DNA of 64,000 bases from Rhizobium altiplani. GTDB lineage: Bacteria > Pseudomonadota > Alphaproteobacteria > Rhizobiales > Rhizobiaceae. The notes beneath the pieces are model-generated. The model saw nothing but the letters and a program-made list of their open reading frames with translations. It was not told the DNA's origin and searched no databases. The position numbers and the translations under genes are program-made. The DNA is taken from assembly GCF_001542405.1 (NCBI RefSeq), contig NZ_LNCD01000065.1, positions 62,001 through 126,000 on the forward strand, in the 5' to 3' direction. Positions 18,568 to 27,006 of the stretch are shown here, piece after piece (positions within the stretch are counted from its first letter, which is position 1; the number at the start of each line of letters is the position of its first letter).

Positions 18568-19827
18568 TTATTTGGCGATCGGCTGCGCGGCCCCATGGGC
18601 GAGGCTGTCGATCTGCTGGCGGATATGCGCGGCTTCCGCTGCCGAATGAGCAAGTGCTATGGCGCGATCGAAGGCCTCGTGCGCCTCGCGGGCACGACCG
18701 ATCTGCTTCAGCAGACCGCCACGCAGGCCGTGATAGTAGAAGTAGCCATCGAGCTTCTCGCCAAGCGTTTCGACGAGTGCCAGCGCCACGTCCGGCCCTT
18801 TGAGTTTGGAGACGGCGACGGCGCGGTTGAGCGTAATGACCGGCGACGGTTGAACACGCTCCAGCGCCCGATAGAGCAGCTCGATCTCTTCCCAGTCCGT
18901 ATCCTCGGCGCGCCTGGCCCGCGAATGCAGGGCAGCGATCGCCGCCTGCAGCTGGTAAGGCCCCGGTTGGCGATGACGGATCGCCTTGTCGAGCAGCGCC
19001 AGCGCCTCGTTGATCAGCTCGCGGTTCCACAGCGAACGATCCTGATCCTCGAGCAGCACGATATCGTCCTCACCGTTGAAACGGGCCTGGCGCCGCGAGA
19101 TCTGTAGGAGCATCAATGCGAGCAGACCCATCAGTTCAGGCTCGCCGGGGAAGATGCGCAGCTGGAGCCGCGCGAGCCGGATCGCCTCGTCGCTGAAGGC
19201 ACAGGCGTCGTGCTTCGGATCCGCCTGGCTGTAGCCCTCGTTAAAGATCAGGTAGATCATCGTGCTGACGATCGAGAGCCGCTCGGCCCGCTCCTGCGCG
19301 TCCGGCGTCTCGAAGGGCACGCCGGCCTTGGCAACGCGAGCCTTGGCCCGCGTGATCCGCTGCTCCATCGCGCTTTCGCCAACAAGAAAGGCACGCGCGA
19401 TCTGCTGTACGGACAGGCCCGAGACGATGCGCAGCGCCAATGCGATCTGTTGCGTCGCCGGCAGATCCGGGTGGCAGCAGATGAAGAGCAGCCGCAAGAT
19501 ATCGTCGCGATAGTTGGAATCATCAAGCCGTTCGGCAATATCGCTCTCGGCATCGCTGGTATCGGAGATCAGTTCTTCATCCGGAAGTGCCTGCGTCTTC
19601 GAACGCTTGCGCACGGCGTCGATGCCACTGTTGCGGCCGACGAAGATCAGCCATGCCGTCGGATCGCGCGGCGGCCCCTTATCCGGCCAGGTGCGGATGG
19701 CGCGCAAACAGGCCTCCTGGAAGGCCTCCTCCGCGATATCGAGATCGCGGAAGTACCTGAGCAGCGCACCAAGCGCTTTCGGTCGGGCCGAAGCAAGCGT
19801 CACGTCGATCCAGGCAATGTCTGTCAT
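18568..19827 (-). CDS. ECF42-type RNA polymerase sigma factor with C-terminal TPR region
   Basis: A 419-residue sigma factor much longer than ordinary ECF factors. The sigma-2 region (IAEEAFQEACLRAIRTWP) and sigma-4 region (FLVGESAMEQRITRAKARVAKAG) lie in the first about 190 residues. The remaining 230 form a helical DUF6596/TPR-like extension (ALLDKAIRHRQPGPYQLQAAI, ERVQPSPVITLNRAVAVSKLKG). This architecture and the adjacent YCII/DGPF gene define group ECF42, in which the C-terminal part replaces a classical anti-sigma factor. No anti-sigma gene is nearby. Its ATG overlaps the YCII stop by 4 bp (ATGA), so the two are translationally coupled. Signal unknown. Confidence 0.9.
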   Translation of the reverse strand: MTDIAWIDVTLASARPKALGALLRYFRDLDIAEEAFQEACLRAIRTWPDKGPPRDPTAWLIFVGRNSGIDAVRKRSKTQALPDEELISDTSDAESDIAERLDDSNYRDDILRLLFICCHPDLPATQQIALALRIVSGLSVQQIARAFLVGESAMEQRITRAKARVAKAGVPFETPDAQERAERLSIVSTMIYLIFNEGYSQADPKHDACAFSDEAIRLARLQLRIFPGEPELMGLLALMLLQISRRQARFNGEDDIVLLEDQDRSLWNRELINEALALLDKAIRHRQPGPYQLQAAIAALHSRARRAEDTDWEEIELLYRALERVQPSPVITLNRAVAVSKLKGPDVALALVETLGEKLDGYFYYHGLRGGLLKQIGRAREAHEAFDRAIALAHSAAEAAHIRQQIDSLAHGAAQPIAK

Positions 19828-20198
19828 GCCGAAGAAACTCCCGGTCGGAACACGTAGAACGGCCGAATTTCGTAAGAGGTAGAACCCGGGTTGACCGTGG
19901 AGAGCTCCTTGGAGAACGCAACGGCCTCCTCCAGACTGTCGAAATCAACCACGTAAAAACCGAGGAGTGCTTCCTTCGTTTCTGCGAAGGGGCCATCGAG
20001 AACGAGCGGTTCCTCCTTGCCCTTGCGCACGGTGGTCGCCGCCGTCGTCGGCATCAGCCGGCCGACAGGACCAAGCTTGCCGCGCTCGGCCAGAGGTGCC
20101 TGAACCGCATAAAGCTTCGCCATTACGGCGTCTTCCTCCTCCTTGGTCCAGGAGAACACCGTCTCTTCATTGGCGTAGCAAAGGATTGCATAAAGCAT
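19824..20198 (-). CDS. YCII-related DGPF-motif protein
   Basis: Protein of 124 residues with the YCII fold and the DGPFAETKE motif (D68 to E76) that characterises partners of ECF42 sigma factors. It starts MLYAILCYANEE, with AGGAG six bases upstream. It shares 4 bp with the downstream sigma gene. In known ECF42 loci the DGPF gene is itself a target of the sigma factor. Its biochemical role is unknown, and related folds bind small aromatic or chlorinated compounds. Confidence 0.88.
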   Translation of the reverse strand: MLYAILCYANEETVFSWTKEEEDAVMAKLYAVQAPLAERGKLGPVGRLMPTTAATTVRKGKEEPLVLDGPFAETKEALLGFYVVDFDSLEEAVAFSKELSTVNPGSTSYEIRPFYVFRPGVSSA

Positions 20199-20219
20199 GT
20201 CTTACTCCTCTTCCTGAAT

Positions 20220-20246
20220 GACGAAGGAGTAGCGCGACATCCGACA
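20220..20246 (-). promoter_or_regulatory. Candidate ECF42-dependent promoter upstream of the YCII gene
   Basis: Read on the minus strand, TGTCGG (20241-20246) and CGTC (20220-20223) are separated by 17 bp. This resembles the ECF42 target motif as I recall it (TGTCGA in the -35 and CG(A/T)C in the -10). It would give a very short leader before the AGGAG of the YCII gene at 20198. Confidence 0.45.
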
Positions 20247-20403
20247 GGACGCAGCAAAAAATTGCAGCGCGCAAAAGGAGATGCCGCGGTTCCGCCGGCA
20301 GCGGTCGGCGTGCCGAATGCTGCAAACGGACAACGCCTTTCGCAAGCCCTCCTTGCTAAAACGGTCGGGCCTGAGGAGCGCCAGCTATCTCCGCTCCATC
20401 CAG

Positions 20404-21330
20404 TCAGCCTGATTCGACGCTGATGGCCTCCTGTACGGCCAGCTCCGCCATCGCCAACGCAGCCTCGCGAGTCTTGGCTGCGGCGACGAAGCGGCCGTTG
20501 TGGCAGAAGGTTGCGCCCTCGACGCCGCAGACGGCCTCCAGTTCGTGATTGGTCAGGCCGGCCCAGGCAGCAGGCAGATCCGCGCGAAGTGCGAACCCCT
20601 CGTCCCCGCGGCGAATGCCGGTGACGCACCAATCCCTTTCTCGCGGATGAACGACAAAGAGCAGGTGATCGGCGCCCGCCTTGACGATCGCGGGACGGAA
20701 AGGCATTCCCATCGGAAGTTCGAGTACGCGCCCCTGACCCGTACGCTCTATTGCCTGAAGCACGAGTGTCTCGGCCCGCAATTTGGCAGCGCTTTGGGCG
20801 ACCTTCGCCTCGACAAAGCTGCGGGCGATGGCGACGGCGTCCTGAAATCTGCGATCATCGGCATTCGCGTCCGTTTCGTCGAACACCGGCTTCAAGGTTT
20901 CCAGCAAGGTCGGCAGCGTCAGTCCTGCCAGCGGTCCCGACGGGCTGAGCGCACCATTGTCAGTCAGATCGATCGGCAACACGAAGGAAAGGTCGAACGA
21001 GGCATGCAATGCCGCGACGTGAGCCTCTGGAATGCCGGTGACAACAAGATAGTCGTGGCCGTAGTGCTTCCAGACCAGGCCGAACGAACTGTAGGGCTGC
21101 CCATCGTCACGCAGCGGTGCGCCACGCTGATGGTGGTCGAAGATACGCTGAGAGGCATCATACGCGCCGCCGACGTCATAGATGATGCGGTCGGCGCCCG
21201 GCCTGATCCACTCCGGCGCCCTGCTGCGGATCACTCGAGCCTGCGGGAAGAGCCGGGTGAGGATGACGCTCGACAGCACCTCATCCGCATGGAAGCCACC
21301 GGAATGAGTGACGAGGAACTCTGGAGTCAT
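20404..21330 (-). CDS. MYG1 family protein (UPF0160)
   Basis: Protein of 308 residues matching the MYG1/UPF0160 family: VTHSGGFHADEVLSSVIL near the N-terminus, IYDVGGAYD, FDHHQRG and GMPFRPAI in the C-terminal part. The family is related to DHH phosphoesterases. The eukaryotic member is a 3'-5' RNA exonuclease of nucleus and mitochondria, and bacterial members are uncharacterised. The Asp and His residues of the SGGFHADE and DHHQRG motifs are the likely metal ligands. It is a single minus-strand gene, 206 bp upstream of the YCII-ECF42 module and probably not part of it. Confidence 0.85.
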   Translation of the reverse strand: MTPEFLVTHSGGFHADEVLSSVILTRLFPQARVIRSRAPEWIRPGADRIIYDVGGAYDASQRIFDHHQRGAPLRDDGQPYSSFGLVWKHYGHDYLVVTGIPEAHVAALHASFDLSFVLPIDLTDNGALSPSGPLAGLTLPTLLETLKPVFDETDANADDRRFQDAVAIARSFVEAKVAQSAAKLRAETLVLQAIERTGQGRVLELPMGMPFRPAIVKAGADHLLFVVHPRERDWCVTGIRRGDEGFALRADLPAAWAGLTNHELEAVCGVEGATFCHNGRFVAAAKTREAALAMAELAVQEAISVESG

Positions 21331-21455
21331 GCAGGATGCGCCCTTGTTGGTTTGCGGAAGCCGCTTGCGGTCGGCAGCTCATAGCCCTTGCTGGCGGTCA
21401 TCTCAACCCGTCACTGCCCGTCGTGCCCGCTTCAGTTCCGGCTATAGGGCCTAGT

Positions 21456-21863
21456 CTAGGCGGCATGCTCAATCGAAACTGCAACCCCACGCCCCAGCGA
21501 ATTGGCGACCATGCAGACCTCCTTCGCCCGTTCGATCACACGTTCGGCGCCGTCGCCATCCTGCTTTTCGCAGAGAACGGTCATCTCGGCCGATTTGGCG
21601 AGCTGCGGGCTCCCCTCGAGCTCCAGGACTACCGAGACCGCAATCCTGCCAAGCAAGACGCCCATCTCTTCGGCGACATAGCGCAGGTCGTTGCAGAAGC
21701 ACCCGCCGAGCGCCAGCGCCAAAAGCTGCGCGCCGTTGAAGCCGAGCCCCTGCCCACCGGCCTTCCCCTCCGGACGATCGACAACGATGGTGTGCGAACC
21801 GGCCCACCCCATCGCCGCTTGCGTACCCTCGACATTCCGCAGCTCCACCGTGATCGCAACCAT
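21456..21863 (-). CDS. OsmC family protein
   Basis: Protein of 135 residues with the OsmC/Ohr fold. The two redox cysteine regions are GGCFCND (residues 54-60) and EVCMVAN (about 115-121). This group reduces organic hydroperoxides, though the exact subfamily (OsmC, Ohr or YhfA-like) is not settled by eye. GGAGAG lies just before the ATG. It is divergent from the HNH-type gene, and its start lies about 110 bp from that gene's start. Confidence 0.85.
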   Translation of the reverse strand: MVAITVELRNVEGTQAAMGWAGSHTIVVDRPEGKAGGQGLGFNGAQLLALALGGCFCNDLRYVAEEMGVLLGRIAVSVVLELEGSPQLAKSAEMTVLCEKQDGDGAERVIERAKEVCMVANSLGRGVAVSIEHAA

Positions 21864-21973
21864 GCCAACTCTCCGTGACTGAAACAGGCAAGTCCGAACA
21901 CGCCGCAGTTTCGCGCGACCTGACGGGAAACTCGGTGCATATTATCCGCATCGATCCGACGGGAGACAAGGAC

Positions 21974-23017
21974 ATGACGCCTCCACCGTATTTGAATGAC
22001 CCCAAGGTCTACATCGATACCGACACCTTCATTGACCTCGTCAGCAAAAAGACACGGTGCCTGATCTGCTGCGAACCCCTCGACAGTAAAGTGGTCAACC
22101 GGGAACACGTCCTGCCCAAGTGGATCCTGCGGAAGTACGACCTCTACGACAAGGAGGTCAGCCTGCCGCACGATTACCATGGCCGGCGATACGGTCGCCA
22201 CACGATCCCCTGCTGCAAGGACTGCAATTCGATGCTCGGAAGAAAGCTTGAACAGCCGGTGCGGCGATTAATGGAAGGCGGACACTCGAAACTTCTGCGC
22301 CATCTCGACGGTGACGCACAACGCCTGCTGTTTGCCTGGCGTTCCTGGATCTTCCTGAAGTTCCTGATCAAGGACGGCGCCATCCCGATCAACCCCGATC
22401 ACCGCGTGGAAGCGGTGATGCAAGACAAGAACACCGACTGGGCGACGCTGCATCACATTCATTGCCTCGCCAGATCCCCCTACACCGGCGCGCATATCGC
22501 GCCAGAGGTGTTGGGCTCGATCGTCATCCTCGCGATTGACGACGATCGCTATCGTGAGGACTTCGACTTCGTCACCGTGCACGAAACGCAAACCATCATG
22601 ATCCGTCTCGGCGATCTCGCCATCATCGCCAACCTGAGCGACAGTGGCCGCTCGATGGACATCATGCACCGGTTTGTTCTGCCCACAAGACAGGAGAGGT
22701 TTACGATCCTGCAGGCGCTTGAAATCTGCGCCGACATGTCGGCAACGACAACGCGGATCAAAGGCAAGCCAGTCTATTCCACGCGCATCGAACAGGCCAC
22801 GGGCCGCCCCTCGATCCACGCGGACCTACCCGTCTACGAGGCCAACCCTGTCGATCCGGGCACACGCGCCGCAATATTCGAACTCGTTTACCGAGAGCAT
22901 CTGCCACACCTGAAGATAGCGGGCAGCGACATGTCCGCCCTGCAAGCCATCAAGGAGAACCGTTTGACTTTTCTCGAGCATCGCATAAGCCGAGCCGCTG
23001 GCGAGATCGAGGAATAG
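21974..23017 (+). CDS. HNH-nuclease-like protein of unknown role
   Basis: A 347-residue protein. Near the N-terminus it has an HNH-type zinc/nuclease module: CLICCE, then NREHVLPKWIL, then IPCCKDCNSMLG, which is the C-x2-C, EH-x2-P and C-x2-CN pattern. The remaining about 250 residues match nothing I recognise and have no membrane segment. The start at 21974 is chosen because GGAGACAAGGA precedes it. The frame is open back to 21875. No phage, restriction or toxin partner is adjacent, and neighbours are housekeeping genes. It may be a solitary nuclease or a nucleic-acid-binding protein. Base composition is not obviously foreign. Confidence 0.65.
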   Translation: MTPPPYLNDPKVYIDTDTFIDLVSKKTRCLICCEPLDSKVVNREHVLPKWILRKYDLYDKEVSLPHDYHGRRYGRHTIPCCKDCNSMLGRKLEQPVRRLMEGGHSKLLRHLDGDAQRLLFAWRSWIFLKFLIKDGAIPINPDHRVEAVMQDKNTDWATLHHIHCLARSPYTGAHIAPEVLGSIVILAIDDDRYREDFDFVTVHETQTIMIRLGDLAIIANLSDSGRSMDIMHRFVLPTRQERFTILQALEICADMSATTTRIKGKPVYSTRIEQATGRPSIHADLPVYEANPVDPGTRAAIFELVYREHLPHLKIAGSDMSALQAIKENRLTFLEHRISRAAGEIEE

Positions 23018-23056
23018 CCGACCTACCTGCACCCTCAGCGAACGGGACCACGCTCG

Positions 23057-24550
23057 TCAGACGTCGGCAAGCGTGCGTTTGATGGCACTCCGCCATCCCT
23101 TCAGCTTCGCCGCACGCGTCTTCTCGTCCAAGCTTGGTTCGAAACGGCGGTCGCGTTTCCAACTCTTGGCAAACCCAACGCGGTCCGGCCAGACACCGGC
23201 CTTGCTGCCGGCAAGCCAGGCAGCGCCAAGCGCCGTGGTTTCGAGAATGACGGGCCGATCGACAGGCGCGTCGAGAATGTCCGCAAGCCGCTGCATCGTC
23301 CAGTCGGAGGCGACCATGCCGCCATCGACACGAAGGACGGTGCTCTCCACGCCGCCCTTCCAATCCTTGTGCATGGCATCGAGCAGATCGCGGGACTGGT
23401 AGCAGACCGCCTCGAGCGCGGCCCGAGCGAATTCCTTCGGCCCACTGTTGCGCGTCAGGCCAAAGATCGCCCCACGGGCGTTGGCATCCCAATGCGGCGC
23501 GCCGAGGCCGGTGAAGGCGGGAACCAGGTAGACCTCTTGTGTCGGATCCGCGGCATCGGCCAGCTCGCCGGTGCGCGAGGCGGTATCGATGATGCCAAGC
23601 CCGTCGCGAAGCCACTGCACCGCGGCTCCCGCGATGAAGATCGAGCCTTCGAGCGCGTAGGTGGTCTCGCCATTCAGCCGATAGGCGATCGTCGTCAACA
23701 GCCGGTTCTTCGAGCGAACCATGTCGCTGCCGGTGTTGAGCAGCGCGAAGCAGCCGGTGCCGTAGGTCGACTTCATCATGCCCGGCTCGAAGCAGGCCTG
23801 CCCGATGGTCGCGGCATGCTGATCCCCGGCGACGCCGAGGATCGGGATCTCCGCTCCGATGATTGCTTTCTCGGTCGTGCCGAAATCGTCGGCGCAGTCC
23901 TTTACCTCGGGCAGCATGGCGACCGGAACGCGCAGGATGTCGAGGAGATCCCTGTCCCACGTGTTGTCGGCAATGTTATACATCAGCGTGCGAGAGGCGT
24001 TCGTCGCATCGGTCGCGAACACCTTGCCGCCGGTCAACCGCCAGATCAGGAACGTATCGACCGTGCCGAAGCACAATTCGCCCTTGGCGGCGCGTGCCCG
24101 TGCGCCCTTGACGTTCGCGAGCAGCCACGAAAGCTTGGTGCCGGAGAAATACGGATCGAGGAGAAGGCCGGTTTTCTTCGTAAAAGTCTTTTCGAGATCC
24201 TGTCTCTTCAGCTTGTCGCAATAGCTTGCGGTGCGGCGATCCTGCCAGACGATCGCGTTGTGGATCGGCTTGCCGCTCTCGCGTTCCCAGACCACAACCG
24301 TCTCGCGCTGGTTGGTAATGCCAAGCGCCGCAATGTCCTTTGCCGTGATCCTGGCCTCACGGATCGCCATCTTGATCGTCGAGATGACGGAATCCCAGAT
24401 TTCCTCTGGATCGTGCTCGACCCAACCGGATCGCGGATAGATCTGGCGGAACTCCTTCTGGCCCGCACCGGCGATCTTCATCTCGCCGTCGAAGACGATC
24501 GCCCGTGTCGACGTCGTCCCCTGATCGATTGCCAGAACATACCCGCTCAT
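23057..24550 (-). CDS. glpK: Glycerol kinase
   Basis: FGGY-family kinase of 497 residues, phosphorylating glycerol to sn-glycerol 3-phosphate. It begins [17 protein letters not shown], the phosphate-binding loop, and includes [24 protein letters not shown] and IVWQDRRTA, which bind glycerol and ATP. The C-terminal ATPase part has [10 protein letters not shown] and [13 protein letters not shown]. Length matches the usual 495-500. It stands alone without glpD, glpF or glpR beside it. It is divergent from bdhA and convergent with the HNH-type gene. Confidence 0.97.
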   Translation of the reverse strand: MSGYVLAIDQGTTSTRAIVFDGEMKIAGAGQKEFRQIYPRSGWVEHDPEEIWDSVISTIKMAIREARITAKDIAALGITNQRETVVVWERESGKPIHNAIVWQDRRTASYCDKLKRQDLEKTFTKKTGLLLDPYFSGTKLSWLLANVKGARARAAKGELCFGTVDTFLIWRLTGGKVFATDATNASRTLMYNIADNTWDRDLLDILRVPVAMLPEVKDCADDFGTTEKAIIGAEIPILGVAGDQHAATIGQACFEPGMMKSTYGTGCFALLNTGSDMVRSKNRLLTTIAYRLNGETTYALEGSIFIAGAAVQWLRDGLGIIDTASRTGELADAADPTQEVYLVPAFTGLGAPHWDANARGAIFGLTRNSGPKEFARAALEAVCYQSRDLLDAMHKDWKGGVESTVLRVDGGMVASDWTMQRLADILDAPVDRPVILETTALGAAWLAGSKAGVWPDRVGFAKSWKRDRRFEPSLDEKTRAAKLKGWRSAIKRTLADV

Positions 24551-24648
24551 GCCAGCCCTCCCGCTGATCGTGATTGTCGGGAGAAATCAATAGGACAGGA
24601 GGGCGATTGAGGAAAGAACCCGCCATCGCTTCGACACAGGAGTTTTGC

Positions 24649-24708
24649 CTTGACCGCAATTGCCAGCAGAGATGCTTTGCGCATAACCTCAGCTCTATTG
24701 CGTCGCAA
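24649..24708 (+). promoter_or_regulatory. Possible promoter/operator region of bdhA-xdhA-xdhB
   Basis: A perfect rhizobial -35 element CTTGAC is at 24649-24654, though the matching -10 is poor. An 11-bp palindrome TTGCGTCGCAA lies at 24698-24708, 20 bp before the bdhA start, where a repressor would block transcription. Confidence 0.3.
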
Positions 24709-24728
24709 AACACCCTGAGGAGAAGCGC

Positions 24729-25505
24729 ATGGCCAGAACAGTCGTCGTCACCGGATCCACCAGCGGCATCGGGCTTGCGATCGCGACAGCCTTTGCCGGC
24801 AAGGGCGACAACGTCGTCATCAACGGCTTCGGAAAGCCCGAGGAAATCAAGGCGATAGTCGAGAAGCTTGAATCAGTCTCGGAGGCAAAGGCGATCTACC
24901 ATCCGGCAGACATGACAAAGCCGACCGAAATCGCGGATCTGATTGAAACGGCCGCCAAGACCTTCGGCAGTGTGGATGTGCTGGTCAACAACGCGGGCAT
25001 TCAGCATGTCGAGAAGATCGAAGACTTCCCGATCGAAAAGTGGGACCAGATCATAGCCATCAATTTGTCCAGCTCGTTTCACACGATGCGGGCGGCGATT
25101 CCGTTGATGAAGGCAAAGAAGCTAGGCCGCGTCATCAACATCGCCTCCGCGCACGGGTTGGTCGCCTCACCCTTCAAATCCGCCTATGTCGCGGCAAAGC
25201 ATGGTATATTGGGCCTGACGAAGACCGCCGCGCTCGAACTTGCCGAATTCGGCATAACCGTGAACGCGATTTGCCCAGGCTACGTGCTGACGCCCCTCGT
25301 CGAGGAGCAGATCCCGGATACGGCCAAGGCGCGCGGCATCACCGAGGAACAGGTCAAGACCGAGGTGATCCTAAAGGCGCAACCAACGCATGAATTCGTC
25401 AAGGCCGAAGAGATTGGCGCGCTCGCTCTCTACCTCGCAAGCGACGAGGCTCGGCAAGTGACCGGGACCCACATCTCGATTGACGGAGGCTGGACCGCGG
25501 CATAA
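24729..25505 (+). CDS. bdhA: 3-hydroxybutyrate dehydrogenase
   Basis: Short-chain dehydrogenase of 258 residues that oxidises (R)-3-hydroxybutyrate to acetoacetate with NAD+, allowing use of hydroxybutyrate and PHB. The cofactor site TGSTSGIG is near the N-terminus, NNAG is at about 90, and the catalytic Ser-Tyr-Lys set lies in IASAHG and SAYVAAKHG. The specific C-terminal block AQPTHEFVKAEEIGALALYL with the final SIDGGWTAA matches bacterial BdhA. GAGGAGAAG precedes the ATG. It leads an operon with xdhA (35 bp gap) and xdhB, the same mixed-function operon described as bdhA-xdhA2-xdhB2 in Sinorhizobium meliloti. Confidence 0.95.
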   Translation: MARTVVVTGSTSGIGLAIATAFAGKGDNVVINGFGKPEEIKAIVEKLESVSEAKAIYHPADMTKPTEIADLIETAAKTFGSVDVLVNNAGIQHVEKIEDFPIEKWDQIIAINLSSSFHTMRAAIPLMKAKKLGRVINIASAHGLVASPFKSAYVAAKHGILGLTKTAALELAEFGITVNAICPGYVLTPLVEEQIPDTAKARGITEEQVKTEVILKAQPTHEFVKAEEIGALALYLASDEARQVTGTHISIDGGWTAA

Positions 25506-25539
25506 CCATTCAAAACAAAGATAAAAACCAGGGAACAAT

Positions 25540-27006
25540 ATGAACGACAGCATCCGCTTCATCCTGAATGGCGAGGACATCACGCTTGGCGATGTCCGGC
25601 CGACCGAGACGCTTCTCGATTATCTCCGGTTGAAGCGCCGGCTGACCGGCACGAAGGAAGGATGCGCGGAGGGCGATTGCGGCGCCTGCACCGTCCTTGT
25701 CGGACGGCTGATAGACGGCAAGCTACACTATGAGTCCGTCAACGCCTGCATTCGCTTCATGGGGTCGCTGAACGCCACCCATGTCGTCACTGTCGAGCAT
25801 GTGGCCGCCAAGGACGGCACGCTTCATCCGGTACAGCAGGCGATGGTCGATTGCCATGGATCGCAATGCGGCTTTTGCACGCCGGGCTTCATCATGTCGA
25901 TGTATGGCCTCTGGCTTTCCAACGACAAGCCGAGCCGCGCAGACATCGAAAAGGCACTGCAAGGCAATCTCTGTCGTTGCACCGGCTATGAGCCGATCGT
26001 GAAGGCGGCCGAGCAGGTGAGCCACACCCGCCCGAGCGCGCTCTTTGATCCGCTGGAGAAAACCCGCTCCGAGATCATCTCGCGCCTCTGGGCGATGCGA
26101 AACAGTGAGACCGTCACGATCACCACGGTGGAGGGCCGACTGATCCTGCCCGGATCACTGGACGCGCTGGCCCGTGTGCTGTCCGAAGAGCCGAACGCCA
26201 CGATCGTCGCCGGATCGACCGACGTGGGCCTCTGGGTAACCAAGCAGATGCGTGCCCTGGACCCCGTCGTCTTCATCAACCATCTGACCGATCTGCAGTC
26301 GATCACCGCTGGCGACGGCGGCTTCACGATCGGCGCGGGTGTCACCTACAGCCGCGCCTTCGAGACTATCGCCGGTAAGGTTCCGACGCTTGGCCGCCTC
26401 ATCAACCGCATCGGCGGCGATCAGGTGCGCAACATGGGTACTATCGGTGGCAATATCGCGAATGGTTCGCCGATCGGCGATATGCCACCACCGTTGATTG
26501 CCCTTGGAGCGACGGTGAAGCTGCGCTCCCTGGCCGGAACGCGCATGCTGCGGCTGGAAGATTTCTTCATCGACTACGGCAAGCAGGATCGGCGCCCCGG
26601 CGAATTCGTCGAGAGCATTTTCGTGCCCTACCCGGCAGAAGAAACCCAGTTTGCGGTCTACAAGATCACCAAGCGCCGCGATGAAGACATCACGGCGGTT
26701 CTCGGCGCCTTCTATCTGACGCTGGACGGCGAAGGCGACGTTAACGACATCCGCATCGCCTTCGGCGGCATGGCCGCAACGCCGAAGCGTGCGCGCAACG
26801 TCGAGAATGCGCTCATGGGCCGGCCATGGAACGAACAAACGATCGAAGAAGTGCGTGCAGAGTTCGACGCCGACTTCCAACCGCTGAGCGATTGGCGCGC
26901 AACGGCCGAGTATCGCCAGTTGACGACGAAGAACCTGTTGACGCGCTTCTTCCTGGAAACATCCGGCGCACCAGCTGAGCTCCACCGCTTCGAGGAGGTG
27001 GCATAA
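25540..27006 (+). CDS. xdhA: Xanthine dehydrogenase small subunit
   Basis: Protein of 488 residues carrying the iron-sulfur and FAD parts of xanthine dehydrogenase, which converts hypoxanthine and xanthine to urate. The plant-type [2Fe-2S] ligands are in CAEGDCGACTVL, and the second cluster ligands are in CGFCTPGF and NLCRCTGY. The FAD domain follows, from about 195 to 370 (AGSTDVGLWVTKQ, GAGVTYSR, GGNIANGSPIGDMPP), then a CO-dehydrogenase-flavoprotein C-terminal domain. Its stop overlaps the xdhB ATG by one base (TAATG), so the subunits are translationally coupled. Confidence 0.97.
   Translation: MNDSIRFILNGEDITLGDVRPTETLLDYLRLKRRLTGTKEGCAEGDCGACTVLVGRLIDGKLHYESVNACIRFMGSLNATHVVTVEHVAAKDGTLHPVQQAMVDCHGSQCGFCTPGFIMSMYGLWLSNDKPSRADIEKALQGNLCRCTGYEPIVKAAEQVSHTRPSALFDPLEKTRSEIISRLWAMRNSETVTITTVEGRLILPGSLDALARVLSEEPNATIVAGSTDVGLWVTKQMRALDPVVFINHLTDLQSITAGDGGFTIGAGVTYSRAFETIAGKVPTLGRLINRIGGDQVRNMGTIGGNIANGSPIGDMPPPLIALGATVKLRSLAGTRMLRLEDFFIDYGKQDRRPGEFVESIFVPYPAEETQFAVYKITKRRDEDITAVLGAFYLTLDGEGDVNDIRIAFGGMAATPKRARNVENALMGRPWNEQTIEEVRAEFDADFQPLSDWRATAEYRQLTTKNLLTRFFLETSGAPAELHRFEEVA

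Noticed and set aside
21974..23017. HNH-type gene as a homing endonuclease or mobile element
   Set aside because: There are no flanking repeats, intron or intein junctions, and the neighbours are ordinary genes.
23369..24610. A 413-codon frame antisense to glpK
   Set aside because: Glycerol kinase is intact on the other strand. The antisense product shows only low-complexity basic residues.
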